Source: Jiella pelagia (GTDB taxonomy: Bacteria; Pseudomonadota; Alphaproteobacteria; Rhizobiales; Rhizobiaceae). From it: a DNA stretch of 64,000 bases. Of the stretch, positions 41,541 through 49,745 are shown piece by piece. Location: the NCBI RefSeq assembly GCF_026898155.1, contig NZ_CP114029.1, forward strand, positions 1,309,501-1,373,500, given 5' to 3'. The number at the start of each line of letters is the position of its first letter. Positions within the stretch are counted from its first letter, which is position 1. The notes under the pieces were generated by a model, which saw only the letters and a list, made by a program, of their open reading frames with translations, made no database searches and had not been told where the DNA came from. A program made the position numbers and the translations under genes.

Positions 41541-43871
41541 TCAGAACACGAAATCGTTCGCGTCGAGGTTGGCGATGAGGGCGTTGTCGATGGTGATGAT
41601 GTTGGCGCCGTCGGTGATGAGGACGTTGGCGCCGACCTGGGTCAGGTGGTTGGCGGCAAGATCTGCGAAGTCGGTGATGCCCGTCACCGCCGACAGGTCG
41701 ATCTTCTCGGCGTTGTTGAACTCGTCGAAATCGACGATCTGGTCGATGCCGAAGCCGTCGGCGAAGACGAACAGGTCGTTGCCGGCGTTGCCTTCCAGAC
41801 GATCGTTGCCGGTGCCGCCATTCAGCGTGTCGTTGCCCGCAAAGCCGCGCAGATTGTCGTTGCCGATCCCGCCGATCAGAACATTGTCGCCGCTGCTGCC
41901 GACCATCGCATCGTTGCCGCCGCCGCCGTCCATCAGGAGTGTGGTCGCACTGGCGACCAGGGCGTCGTTGCCCGAGCCGGAAAGAACGCGCTCGAAATTG
42001 GCGAGGCTGTCGCTGCCGATGGCAAGGCCGTTGGCAACACCCAGGTTGAGATTGACGGAGATCGCCGAGGTGACGGCGCTGTAGTCGATGGTATCGGTAC
42101 CGGCCTCGCCATTATAGGTGTCGTCGGCGGCGTCGGCGTCGCCGATGATCGTGTCGTTGCCGACGCCGCCGAGGACGGTGTCGTTGCCGTCCTCGCCGGA
42201 AAGCGTGTCGTTGCCGAAATAGCCGAACAGCGTGTCGTTGCCCTCGCCGCCGAAGAGGAGATCGTTGCCGGCATAGCCGCGGATGTCGTCGTTGCCGTCG
42301 CCGCCCCGGATGATGTTGTTGGCGCCGTCGCCCAGCAGCGTGTCGGCATAGCCCGAGCCGCGGAGATGCTCGATGGAAACGAGCGTATCGCCGGCGGCAT
42401 AGCCGAACGCGCCGCGCCCGCTGGTCAGGTTGACGGTCACGCCGGCGTCGGAGTCGTCGTAGATGGCAAAGTCCAGCCCGATGCCGCCATTCAGCTCATC
42501 CGCGCCGCTGCCACCCCGCAGCGTGTCGTTGCCGGCTTCACCATTGAGACTGTCAGTGCCGCCGCCGCCAAGCAAGGTGTCGTTGTCGTCGCCGCCGAAG
42601 AAGCTGTCCGAGAGATCTGCGCCGCGGAAGAAGTCGTTGCCGGCACCGCCCGACACGGTACCGGAGACGACGCCCGACCCGAGAGCCGTGAAGCTGTCCG
42701 CGCCGGCGCCGAGATCGACGTCGCCAAAGATCGCGCCCGAATTCACGACCGTGTCGGCGCCGCTGAACAGAAGGACATCGCCCGACACCGAACCGGTATT
42801 GGAGAAGCTGAGGTCGGAAGAGATCGTGGCATCGCCCGATGATCGATCGATCACGGCCTGGATCTCGCCGGTGGAACCGTCGACTTCTCCGATGAGCGAG
42901 CCATGATTGACGAGGGTGTTCGCCCCGGTTGCTTGGGCGTCGAAAACCACGGCGGCCGAATAGTCGTCATTGAGCGTGGCATCCCCGCCACCTCGCACCA
43001 CGCCGGTGCTGCCGATGGTCACGGTCGTACCGATACCCTCGATGAACGCTCCGACATCACCGGCCTGAATAGATCCGTCGATGCGAACGATGCTCCCACC
43101 GCCGACCGCCCGCAGGCCATCATCGAGGGCAAAGATCGAGCCCGTGACCGAGACCTCGTTGTCACCACCAAGAGCGTCGATCCCGTCGACCTGTGCGTTG
43201 ATCGTTCCCGAAAGCGAGATCACGCTATCGCCGCCGGCAGCCACGATGCCATCGCCCTCGGACGCGATAGACCCGGCCGAAGAGATCAGGTTATCTCCAC
43301 CACTTGCGGAAATGCCAGTCGTCTCAGCGAAGACACTCCCGGTGCTGCTGATCGATATGCGCCCGGATCCGGCAGCCACGATTAGCCCCGCATCATGAGC
43401 ATGCACGGAGCCCGACAGGGCGATCGTGCCTCCCTCGGCGCTTCTGATCGCGAGGCCGTCATCGCCAGCAATGACGGTTCCGCCGACATTGATGATATCG
43501 CCGTCGCCGAAGGACTCAACGCCGTCGCGGCCCGCCTCGACGGTTCCCATGAGATTGATCGTGTTGCCGTCGGTCGATGACGAGCGGACACCGTCGAGTT
43601 CGGCGAAGACCGATCCGGAGGCGGCAAGGGTGAAGGCGTCGCCGCCGTCGCCGCTCGCAAGGAAGGCCACCCCGTGCTGGTCGGCGACGAGCATGCCGGC
43701 CACGTGAAGGTTGGCCTCGTTGCCTGCGTCGGTCTCGGAGATCTCCACGGCGCTGCTGCCGAGGGACGACTGGATGAAGACGCCCGGTGCGAGAATGAAC
43801 GGGCCGTCGGCCACGTTCGCATTGTCGATGGTGAAGGTGGTCAGTCGGTTGCTGCTGATGACGGTGGTCAT
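41541..43871 (-). CDS. RTX-type secreted protein 3, long beta-helix head plus RTX tail
   Basis: A 776-residue paralogue of protein 2. Both begin MTTVIS and share NVADGPF and VFIQS near the start. The head (residues 1-405) carries degenerate repeats of about 22-24 residues with the pattern GSIxAxxDGIxAxGGDNxIS (for example near residues 160-250), a likely right-handed beta-helix. The RTX tail from about residue 408 is shared with protein 2, ending ANLDANDFVF. It is the first gene of the minus-strand RTX series. Cell-surface or matrix role is inference. Confidence 0.88.
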   Translation of the reverse strand: MTTVISSNRLTTFTIDNANVADGPFILAPGVFIQSSLGSSAVEISETDAGNEANLHVAGMLVADQHGVAFLASGDGGDAFTLAASGSVFAELDGVRSSSTDGNTINLMGTVEAGRDGVESFGDGDIINVGGTVIAGDDGLAIRSAEGGTIALSGSVHAHDAGLIVAAGSGRISISSTGSVFAETTGISASGGDNLISSAGSIASEGDGIVAAGGDSVISLSGTINAQVDGIDALGGDNEVSVTGSIFALDDGLRAVGGGSIVRIDGSIQAGDVGAFIEGIGTTVTIGSTGVVRGGGDATLNDDYSAAVVFDAQATGANTLVNHGSLIGEVDGSTGEIQAVIDRSSGDATISSDLSFSNTGSVSGDVLLFSGADTVVNSGAIFGDVDLGAGADSFTALGSGVVSGTVSGGAGNDFFRGADLSDSFFGGDDNDTLLGGGGTDSLNGEAGNDTLRGGSGADELNGGIGLDFAIYDDSDAGVTVNLTSGRGAFGYAAGDTLVSIEHLRGSGYADTLLGDGANNIIRGGDGNDDIRGYAGNDLLFGGEGNDTLFGYFGNDTLSGEDGNDTVLGGVGNDTIIGDADAADDTYNGEAGTDTIDYSAVTSAISVNLNLGVANGLAIGSDSLANFERVLSGSGNDALVASATTLLMDGGGGNDAMVGSSGDNVLIGGIGNDNLRGFAGNDTLNGGTGNDRLEGNAGNDLFVFADGFGIDQIVDFDEFNNAEKIDLSAVTGITDFADLAANHLTQVGANVLITDGANIITIDNALIANLDANDFVF
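41600..42650 (-). repeat. 1.05-kb duplicated RTX block, copy B
   Basis: The counterpart of 39574-40624 (offset 2026). It codes for the whole RTX repeat domain and most of the C-terminal secretion module, while the final 15 codons differ at a few positions between the two genes. Near identity in such repetitive coding sequence indicates a very recent duplication or ongoing gene conversion. Confidence 0.9.
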
Positions 43872-44285
43872 TCGGAAAATCCCTCAATCGATCGACGCTC
43901 TGGTGGCGAGAATCCGCAGGCCAAAGCGCTCGAGCATGCCGCAAGCCCCAGTCCATGGAACGTCGGCGATTAAGGTTCAGCAGCTGAAATTACGCAAGGT
44001 AACTAAAATACCCGGGTTTATCATCATTGACATGTTCGTATGCTTCCTGAACAACGGATTAGATGAAATCTGTCCGCCGTCAAATCGGAATGAACATCAA
44101 TGTCACAATAATTTGAAGATCGCTTCGTTCGAGCGCAGGATTCTTCGCAGCAGGATCTTGCGGGCGAAATCATCTTCCCACCGGCGCAACCGTTCCGGCT
44201 CCAGGCGAACCGGGGCAGGTGTGCTCTGAAACTGCACGCGACGGCCTTCGAGCGGCGAGACAGCGCGCCACACTCTCGAAACGAC
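43872..44285. other. Intergenic region between RTX gene 3 and gltX
   Basis: About 410 bases without a supportable gene. The part 43970-44120 is AT-rich (AACTAAAATACCCGGGTTTATC) and lies upstream of RTX gene 3, so it probably contains its promoter. I see no tRNA-like fold and no clear terminator for gltX. Confidence 0.4.
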
Positions 44286-45664
44286 CTATGCCGCCAGTCG
44301 TCGCTCGATGCTCTCGCGCCCGATCAGCGGCAGCAGCGGGCCGAGTTCGGGACCATGCTGCAGCCCGGTGAGTGCCCGGCGCAGGGGCATGAACAGCGAC
44401 TTGCCCTTCGCCCCCGTCTCGGCCTTGATCGCGCCGGTCCAGGCCTTGAAGGTCTGCGCGCCGATCTCGCCCTCCGGCAGCAGGCAAAGCGCCGCGGCGC
44501 GAAACGCGCGCTCGGCTTCGTCCTCGGGCGCCGGCACGGTAATCGCGCCGAAGACGATCTCCGCCCAGCCCTTGGCGTCCGGCACCTTGTCGCAATTGCC
44601 CCGCACCGCCAGCCAGAAGGCTTCGCCGTCCGTCTCGCTGACGCCCATCGCCGCGAGGCGATCTCGGACGTCGTCATACGATAGCGTGTGCACGATCTCG
44701 CGGTTCAGCCGGTCGAGCCTCGGCGGGATCGAACTTCGACGCCGAGCCGGAGATCGCGGCAAAGTCCAGCCGCGCGCCGAGCGCATTGAGATCGGCCATC
44801 GGCTCGATCGAGCCCGACATGCCGACGAGGACGGCGAGCGAGGCGACCGCCATCGGCTCGTAGCCCCCCTCGCGCAGGGTCTCGAGCGACAGGGCGCCGG
44901 AGCGCTTCGACAGCCCCTCGCCGCCGACCGTGGTGAGGAGGTTGTGGTGGGCGAAGCGCGGGACGCCGGCCCCGAGCGCTGCGAAGAGCGCTGCCTGCAC
45001 GGCCGTGTTGGTCACGTGGTCGTCGCCGCGGATGACGTGGGTGACGCCCATCTGCGCATCGTCGACCACCGAGGGGAGCGTGTAGAGATAGCTCCCGTCC
45101 GCGCGGATCAGCACCGGGTCCGACAGGGAGGCGAGGTCGATCACCGTCTCGCCGCGGATGAGGTCGTCGAAGGAGATGTCCGTGCGCTTCGGCGAGAACG
45201 GATCGGCATCGAAATTCGGCAGCAGGAAGCGCCAGTGGGGCCGCAGGCCCTCAGCCTCGAGCGCGGCCCGCTCGTCCTGCGAAAGCTTCAGCGCCTCGCG
45301 GCCGTAGACCGGCGGCAGGCCCCGCGCTGCGAGGCGCTTTCGCTTGCGGTCGAGCCTCGTCCGGCGTCTCGTAGCAGGGATAAAGCAGACCGGCCGATTT
45401 CAGCGTCTCGGCCGCAGCATTGTAGAGCGCGATCCGCTCGGACTGCCGGGCGGTCTTGTGCGGACTGATGCCGATCCAGGCGAGATCGGTCGCAATCTTG
45501 TCGGCGAATTCGCGGGTCGAGCGCTCCTTGTCGGTGTCGTCGAAGCGCAGGACGAAGGTGCCGTTCTCCCGCGCCGCGAACAGCCAGTTGAACAGCGCGG
45601 TGCGCAGGTTGCCGATATGGAGCCGGCCTGTCGGCGACGGAGCGAAGCGGAGAATGACGGTCAT
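44286..45664 (-). CDS. gltX: Glutamyl-tRNA synthetase (two frameshifts as given)
   Basis: Class I aminoacyl-tRNA synthetase, 458 residues after repair. The HIGH-type motif is in [22 protein letters not shown] (residues 6-27, written here as the family motif), and the KMSKS-type loop is [12 protein letters not shown] near residue 240. Lesions, given on the plus strand, are GAGCCTC at 45352-45358 (codon 103; repaired [12 protein letters not shown]) and GAGCCTC at 44715-44721 (codon 315; repaired [13 protein letters not shown]). The repaired anticodon-binding domain ends normally. At least one GluRS is essential; relatives often carry two copies. Confidence 0.93.
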
Positions 45665-45749
45665 GCACGCGACCTACACCAAAGCGGCAGGAGCCGGAAG
45701 CCGGCGTCGCCCCGGGGCGATCAAGCCGCCGGCGTGGCAGCCCGCCGGC

Positions 45750-47033
45750 TCAGCGCTCATGCCCCTGCGGATCGACACGGTCGATGCCGCGCTCGGTCGG
45801 AACGGTGGGATGCACGTCCGGGCGCGCCAGCGACACGGCCTGCCGCCGCGCAACGAGCGCCATGACGAAGGAGATCGCGACGCAATAAAGCCCCATCACG
45901 CCGATCTGCAGCGGATAGGAGACCTGCCAGTCGATCAGGACGCCGGTGACGCCGGGCCCCAGCGCCGAAGACAAGACCATCAGCGCCACCGTCACCGAGC
46001 GGATCGAGCCGAGATGCTTGGTTCCGTATAGCTCCGGCCAGAGCGCGCCGAGAAGCGTCGAGGAGAAGCCGTTGGAAATGCCGAGCAGCACCATGAAGAC
46101 GAAGATCGTGGCGACGGCGGAAGAGCCCCAGACGACGAAGCAGGCGAGCGCCATCGGCACCAGGAAGAACGGCAGCAGCCGGACCGCCGAAAATCGATCG
46201 ACCAGCGAGCCGCACAAAAGCGCGAACACCAGCGTCGTCGCCGACATCAGCGCAAAGCCCGAGGCGAACACCTCGATCGGCCAGCCGCGCAGCTCGGTGA
46301 GATAGACCTGGTGGAAGAACAGCGTCGTGCCGATGAAGGGCGGCGCCAAGACGGCGGAGGCGACGAGCCAGAAGGTCGGCGAACGGGTGACCTCCTTCAT
46401 CGTCCAGTCGCGCACCACCGGCCGCTCGCGAACCTTCGGCTCCGACTGCGGATCGCGCTCCTTCATCGTCGTATAGGCGACCGCCGGCAGGGCGACGACG
46501 AGAAGCACCGCGCCGCAGGCAAGCCAGGTGCCGCGCCAGCCGAGCGACGTCGCCACGAGGACGAAGATCAGCGGGAACAGCCCCGTGCCGACATGAAAGC
46601 CCAGCGAAATGATCGCCATCGCCCGCCCCCGATTGGCGGCAAACCAGCGCCCGGTGGCGGTCATCGCCGTCTCGGTCATCATCCCCTGGCCGAACAGCCG
46701 CAGGAGATAGAGCGCCAGCACCAGCAGCGGCAGGCTGGCGGCGAGCGACATCACCGCCGTCGCCAGCGCCAGGCAGAACACTGTCACCACCGCCACCTGC
46801 CAGGCCTTGAACCGATCCAGCGTCCAGCCGAGCGTCGGCAGCGTCGCGGCGCTCGCCAGCGTCGCCACCATGTAGATCAGCCCGAAATCGCCGTTCGACA
46901 GGTCGAACTCCCGGCGAATGTCGCCGTTGGAAAGCGAGATGTAGAAGGTCTGCCCGAAGGACGAGAAGAAGCAGAGCAGAAAGCCGCCGGCCAGCCAGCG
47001 GGCGTTCCGGCCCATGAAGGTGAGGAATTCCAT
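45750..47033 (-). CDS. Major facilitator superfamily transporter
   Basis: A 427-residue protein with twelve predicted helices. The motif-A-like loop between helices 2 and 3 (GWTLDRFKAWQV near residues 68-79), GRWFAANRGRAMAI near 128-141, and a long central loop around residue 200 (KVRERPVVRDWTMKEV) are typical of the oxalate/formate or monocarboxylate-like branch. Substrate cannot be read from the sequence. The gene is intact, with 85 bases to gltX. Confidence 0.88.
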   Translation of the reverse strand: MEFLTFMGRNARWLAGGFLLCFFSSFGQTFYISLSNGDIRREFDLSNGDFGLIYMVATLASAATLPTLGWTLDRFKAWQVAVVTVFCLALATAVMSLAASLPLLVLALYLLRLFGQGMMTETAMTATGRWFAANRGRAMAIISLGFHVGTGLFPLIFVLVATSLGWRGTWLACGAVLLVVALPAVAYTTMKERDPQSEPKVRERPVVRDWTMKEVTRSPTFWLVASAVLAPPFIGTTLFFHQVYLTELRGWPIEVFASGFALMSATTLVFALLCGSLVDRFSAVRLLPFFLVPMALACFVVWGSSAVATIFVFMVLLGISNGFSSTLLGALWPELYGTKHLGSIRSVTVALMVLSSALGPGVTGVLIDWQVSYPLQIGVMGLYCVAISFVMALVARRQAVSLARPDVHPTVPTERGIDRVDPQGHER

Positions 47034-47148
47034 GATGGGTCCGATGGGGCGGGAAAAGGGCCGCCGTCAGAAGAAGATCGGGGTGCTTAGCTTTTGAGTC
47101 GTCTGGCTATCGTGTAGACTGCGGCGCAATGACGTCCCAGGGCAAAAG

Positions 47149-48387
47149 CTACTCGGCGGGCGGCAACAGGGCATGCCTGGCTATGGCACGAAAACCGCGG
47201 CCAGTGCCTGGATGAGCCGCATGCTCGCCTTTCAATGAAAGATAGGCAAAAGGAACCGGCGCCGGGTTCTCCGGAGGCGGCATCATTTCCACTGGCTGGC
47301 GGAGGAGGGTAAGGTCACCTGTAACGGGCGGACTCCCAAGGAGCTGCGTTCTAATCGCGCGCGCCAGCACTTCTCCTAGTAGAGAGGGAACTGCATTGCC
47401 CAGCTGTTTTTGCGCGTCCGTGACGGAGCCCAAGACCACAAAGTCGTCGGGGAAGGTCTGCAGGCGCGCCATCTCGCGCATGCTAAGGCGCCGGCTCGAC
47501 CAATGAAATGGACCGGTGGCAGGACCAGGCTGCGCTTGCAGGGTCCAGGCAGGCTGATGCTTAGCAAGCTTGAGAAGGAAAGACCAGTAGCGGCGACGCC
47601 AGCCAAACAACGGCTCGCCGTTGCCGCGTTCTGTGTGATGAAGATAGTTCTGGCCTTCAGGGATCGAGGGCAACAGGCCCGCCCATTTCCCTTTGGGTGC
47701 GAGCGCGGGGTCGCTTGGCTCAGCTAAGTCGTGCAGCGCATCCCAAACAGTCATCCAGCGACTTTGATTGTCGCTGGAGTGCTCGGCATCCGGTTCAAAG
47801 TGGGTGGGCTCAGGGAATCGGAAAGGCGTGCCATCGCGCGCTGCAACGACGATTAAGCGTCGCCGCAGTTGCGGAACACCATAGTCTGCAGCGTTTAGTA
47901 CAGCGATTTCGGGCTTATAGAGCGTCCCGTGCCGCGCATTGATATCCGCGACGGCCGAGCGAATGCGCGCGAGTCCTTCATCCTTGCCCTTGAAACCCAG
48001 GCCCTCGACGTTCTCGAGTAGAAAGGCACGCGGTCGCGCTTCCTCAAGAATACGCAGATAATGGTCGATCGTCGTCGCGCGGGGATCATCGAGCCGGCGC
48101 GCTTCTCCGGTGGCCCAGAAGCCCGACTTGGAGAAAGGCTGACAAGGTGGGCCGCCAATCAGCACATCGGCTTGGCCAACGGCCAAGTCGGCCATCTTGA
48201 GCAACTCTTCCGTTGTCACCTGACCCACGTCGCGCGCGATCACTGGCCAGCTGCGATTTTCACGCAGCGTTTCCACGCAAAGTTCGTCAATCTCTACGGC
48301 GACACGCGTGTCAAACCCCGCTGCCTCAAAGCCGAGATCAAGCCCTCCAGCTCCGGTGAACAAGCTAATTGCAGCAAGACGCTTCAT
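47149..48387 (-). CDS. DNA (cytosine-5-)-methyltransferase of a type II R-M system
   Basis: A 412-residue C5 methyltransferase with all the ordered motifs: I SLFTGAGGLDLGFE (residues 7-20), IV GGPPCQPFSKSG with the catalytic Cys near residue 77, VI ENVEGL near 119, VIII YGVPQLRRRL, and IX/X SMREMARLQTFPDDF with QLGNAVPSLLG. The target-recognition region between VIII and IX (about residues 180-320) contains GEPLFGWRRRYWSFLLKLA, which would set the specificity but cannot be decoded by eye. TAAGGACACCGTG before the ATG at 48387 gives a ribosome site 11 bases after the endonuclease stop. Lower GC than its neighbours. Confidence 0.95.
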   Translation of the reverse strand: MKRLAAISLFTGAGGLDLGFEAAGFDTRVAVEIDELCVETLRENRSWPVIARDVGQVTTEELLKMADLAVGQADVLIGGPPCQPFSKSGFWATGEARRLDDPRATTIDHYLRILEEARPRAFLLENVEGLGFKGKDEGLARIRSAVADINARHGTLYKPEIAVLNAADYGVPQLRRRLIVVAARDGTPFRFPEPTHFEPDAEHSSDNQSRWMTVWDALHDLAEPSDPALAPKGKWAGLLPSIPEGQNYLHHTERGNGEPLFGWRRRYWSFLLKLAKHQPAWTLQAQPGPATGPFHWSSRRLSMREMARLQTFPDDFVVLGSVTDAQKQLGNAVPSLLGEVLARAIRTQLLGSPPVTGDLTLLRQPVEMMPPPENPAPVPFAYLSLKGEHAAHPGTGRGFRAIARHALLPPAE

Positions 48388-48397
48388 CACGGTGTCC

Positions 48398-49607
48398 TTA
48401 CACGCGCGGAGGCCCCATCGAACGCACTTCCGGCATCCGACGTCCACCGTTCATCGATAAGCACGCGATTGTCGAGCTTACCCGGGCAGCCAGCCCGTGG
48501 GTCAAGAAATCGGGCACGACATAGCGAAACTCCCAATTCTCGGAAATCGCATGAAGACAGCCGGCGACGACGTCAAAGTCGGTGGGCGAATAATATCGCG
48601 AGCACGGGTCGGACTTCGAGGCGCGCGTGCGTTGGAAATCAATTTTTGCCAAACCCGCTGCATTGGTCTTGCGAAGCACATTCTTACACTCGATGAGGAG
48701 TGGGGGGCCACCCTTCCAGCGCAAACGAAGATCAGCGCCGCCTTCTTCATCAAGCCGTTCGCAATCCGTGACGCCTTCAGTCAGGCTCAGCACGTCGCGG
48801 AGCTTTTCTTCGGCGACCCAGCCGCGGACCGCCATTTTGAGACGGCGGGCGCTGGCGATCAACTCCAGGATCTGGTCTGGCTCTAGCTCGAATTCGGCCG
48901 CAAGCGGATGAACAGCAGCCTCCGACAGGGTGACGCTGCTACCCGCCGGGCTGCTCGCCGAGCCTCGCGAACAATTGTGGCCGCTCCGCCAGCAGGTGTC
49001 GATCGCCCGGTGACAATCCTTGTGCAGCTCGCTCGAAGCGAATGAAATCCAGGAAGGCATCTTTGGTACCGCCGACCAGCGTTTCGAAGCTGAAAAGACG
49101 CTCGCCTGGCTGAAGATCCTTGCGTCCGCGGCTTTCGCGCTCCCAAGCGTGCCAGCCATCGCTCTTGATAGCATCGGCGTGGTGCTGTTTGAACTCAAGC
49201 CGGATGAAGAAGCGAGTCGGGTTGTGCACCTCGGGGTCGGCGGCGACGAAGAACCCTTCCTTGGTATCAATGCCTACCAAAAGTGTAGTGTAAAGGCCAA
49301 GGGGGTCTCGGAATAGCGTGTGAAGCTGTTTGTCGTTACCACCATATTTGATCTGGAAGCTGCGTTCGTCCTGAGGTCGGTTAACCTTTGTCGGAGATTC
49401 GTTGGCAAGGAACGCATAAGCGACAATGCCCATGCGCTCGCCAGCCGACGTTTCAAACGTGATGACGAAGGGCGCTTCGCTTGGATTAGGGGAGTGCAGA
49501 ATGTTGCAGCCTGCGGTGCGCAGGCTGTCGAGCATGAAGTCGATCAGCGGCGCTCGCGCGCTACGCTGAACGGGATAGCGGCGGAGTCCCAGGATCATGC
49601 TGACCAT
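48398..49607 (-). CDS. Type II restriction endonuclease, PD-(D/E)XK type (frameshifted as given)
   Basis: Directly upstream of the methyltransferase on the same strand. The first half (MVSMILGLRRYPVQRS ... LVGIDTKEGFFVAADPEVHNPTRFF) is a distinct N-terminal domain that could bind DNA; the second half has GADLRLRWKGG-PPLLIECKN near residues 290-308, a D-x(n)-E-C-K nuclease motif. The halves lie in different frames, joined at the plus-strand GAGCCTC at 48960-48966 (about residue 214); removing one base gives about 402 residues. This site is the only lesion where GAG is not an in-frame codon (it reads AGC TCG, Ser-Ser). Start ATG 49607 is uncertain; GTG 49727 is possible. Specificity unknown. 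Confidence 0.75.
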
Positions 49608-49745
49608 ATTAACCGAGGATATAGCATAATGTAAGCATTGCAATTGGCCGGAGGCGAACAACATCCGATTGCCTTGCGCGCCGCTCCGATACAGATAGGC
49701 AAAGTCTGACCCTTGCTGCCCTTCCACGCCGAAACCACAAGACGA

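Noticed and set aside
37683..42842. Long plus-strand ORFs opposite the three RTX genes (up to about 550 codons)
   Set aside because: They mirror the nonapeptide repeat period and codon bias of the RTX genes; their translations are Val/Ala/Asp-rich low-complexity sequence without start context, and the minus-strand products have clear RTX motifs and tails.
43872..44285. tRNA or small RNA gene upstream of gltX
   Set aside because: No cloverleaf, CCA end or T-loop consensus was found; only AT-rich promoter-like sequence.
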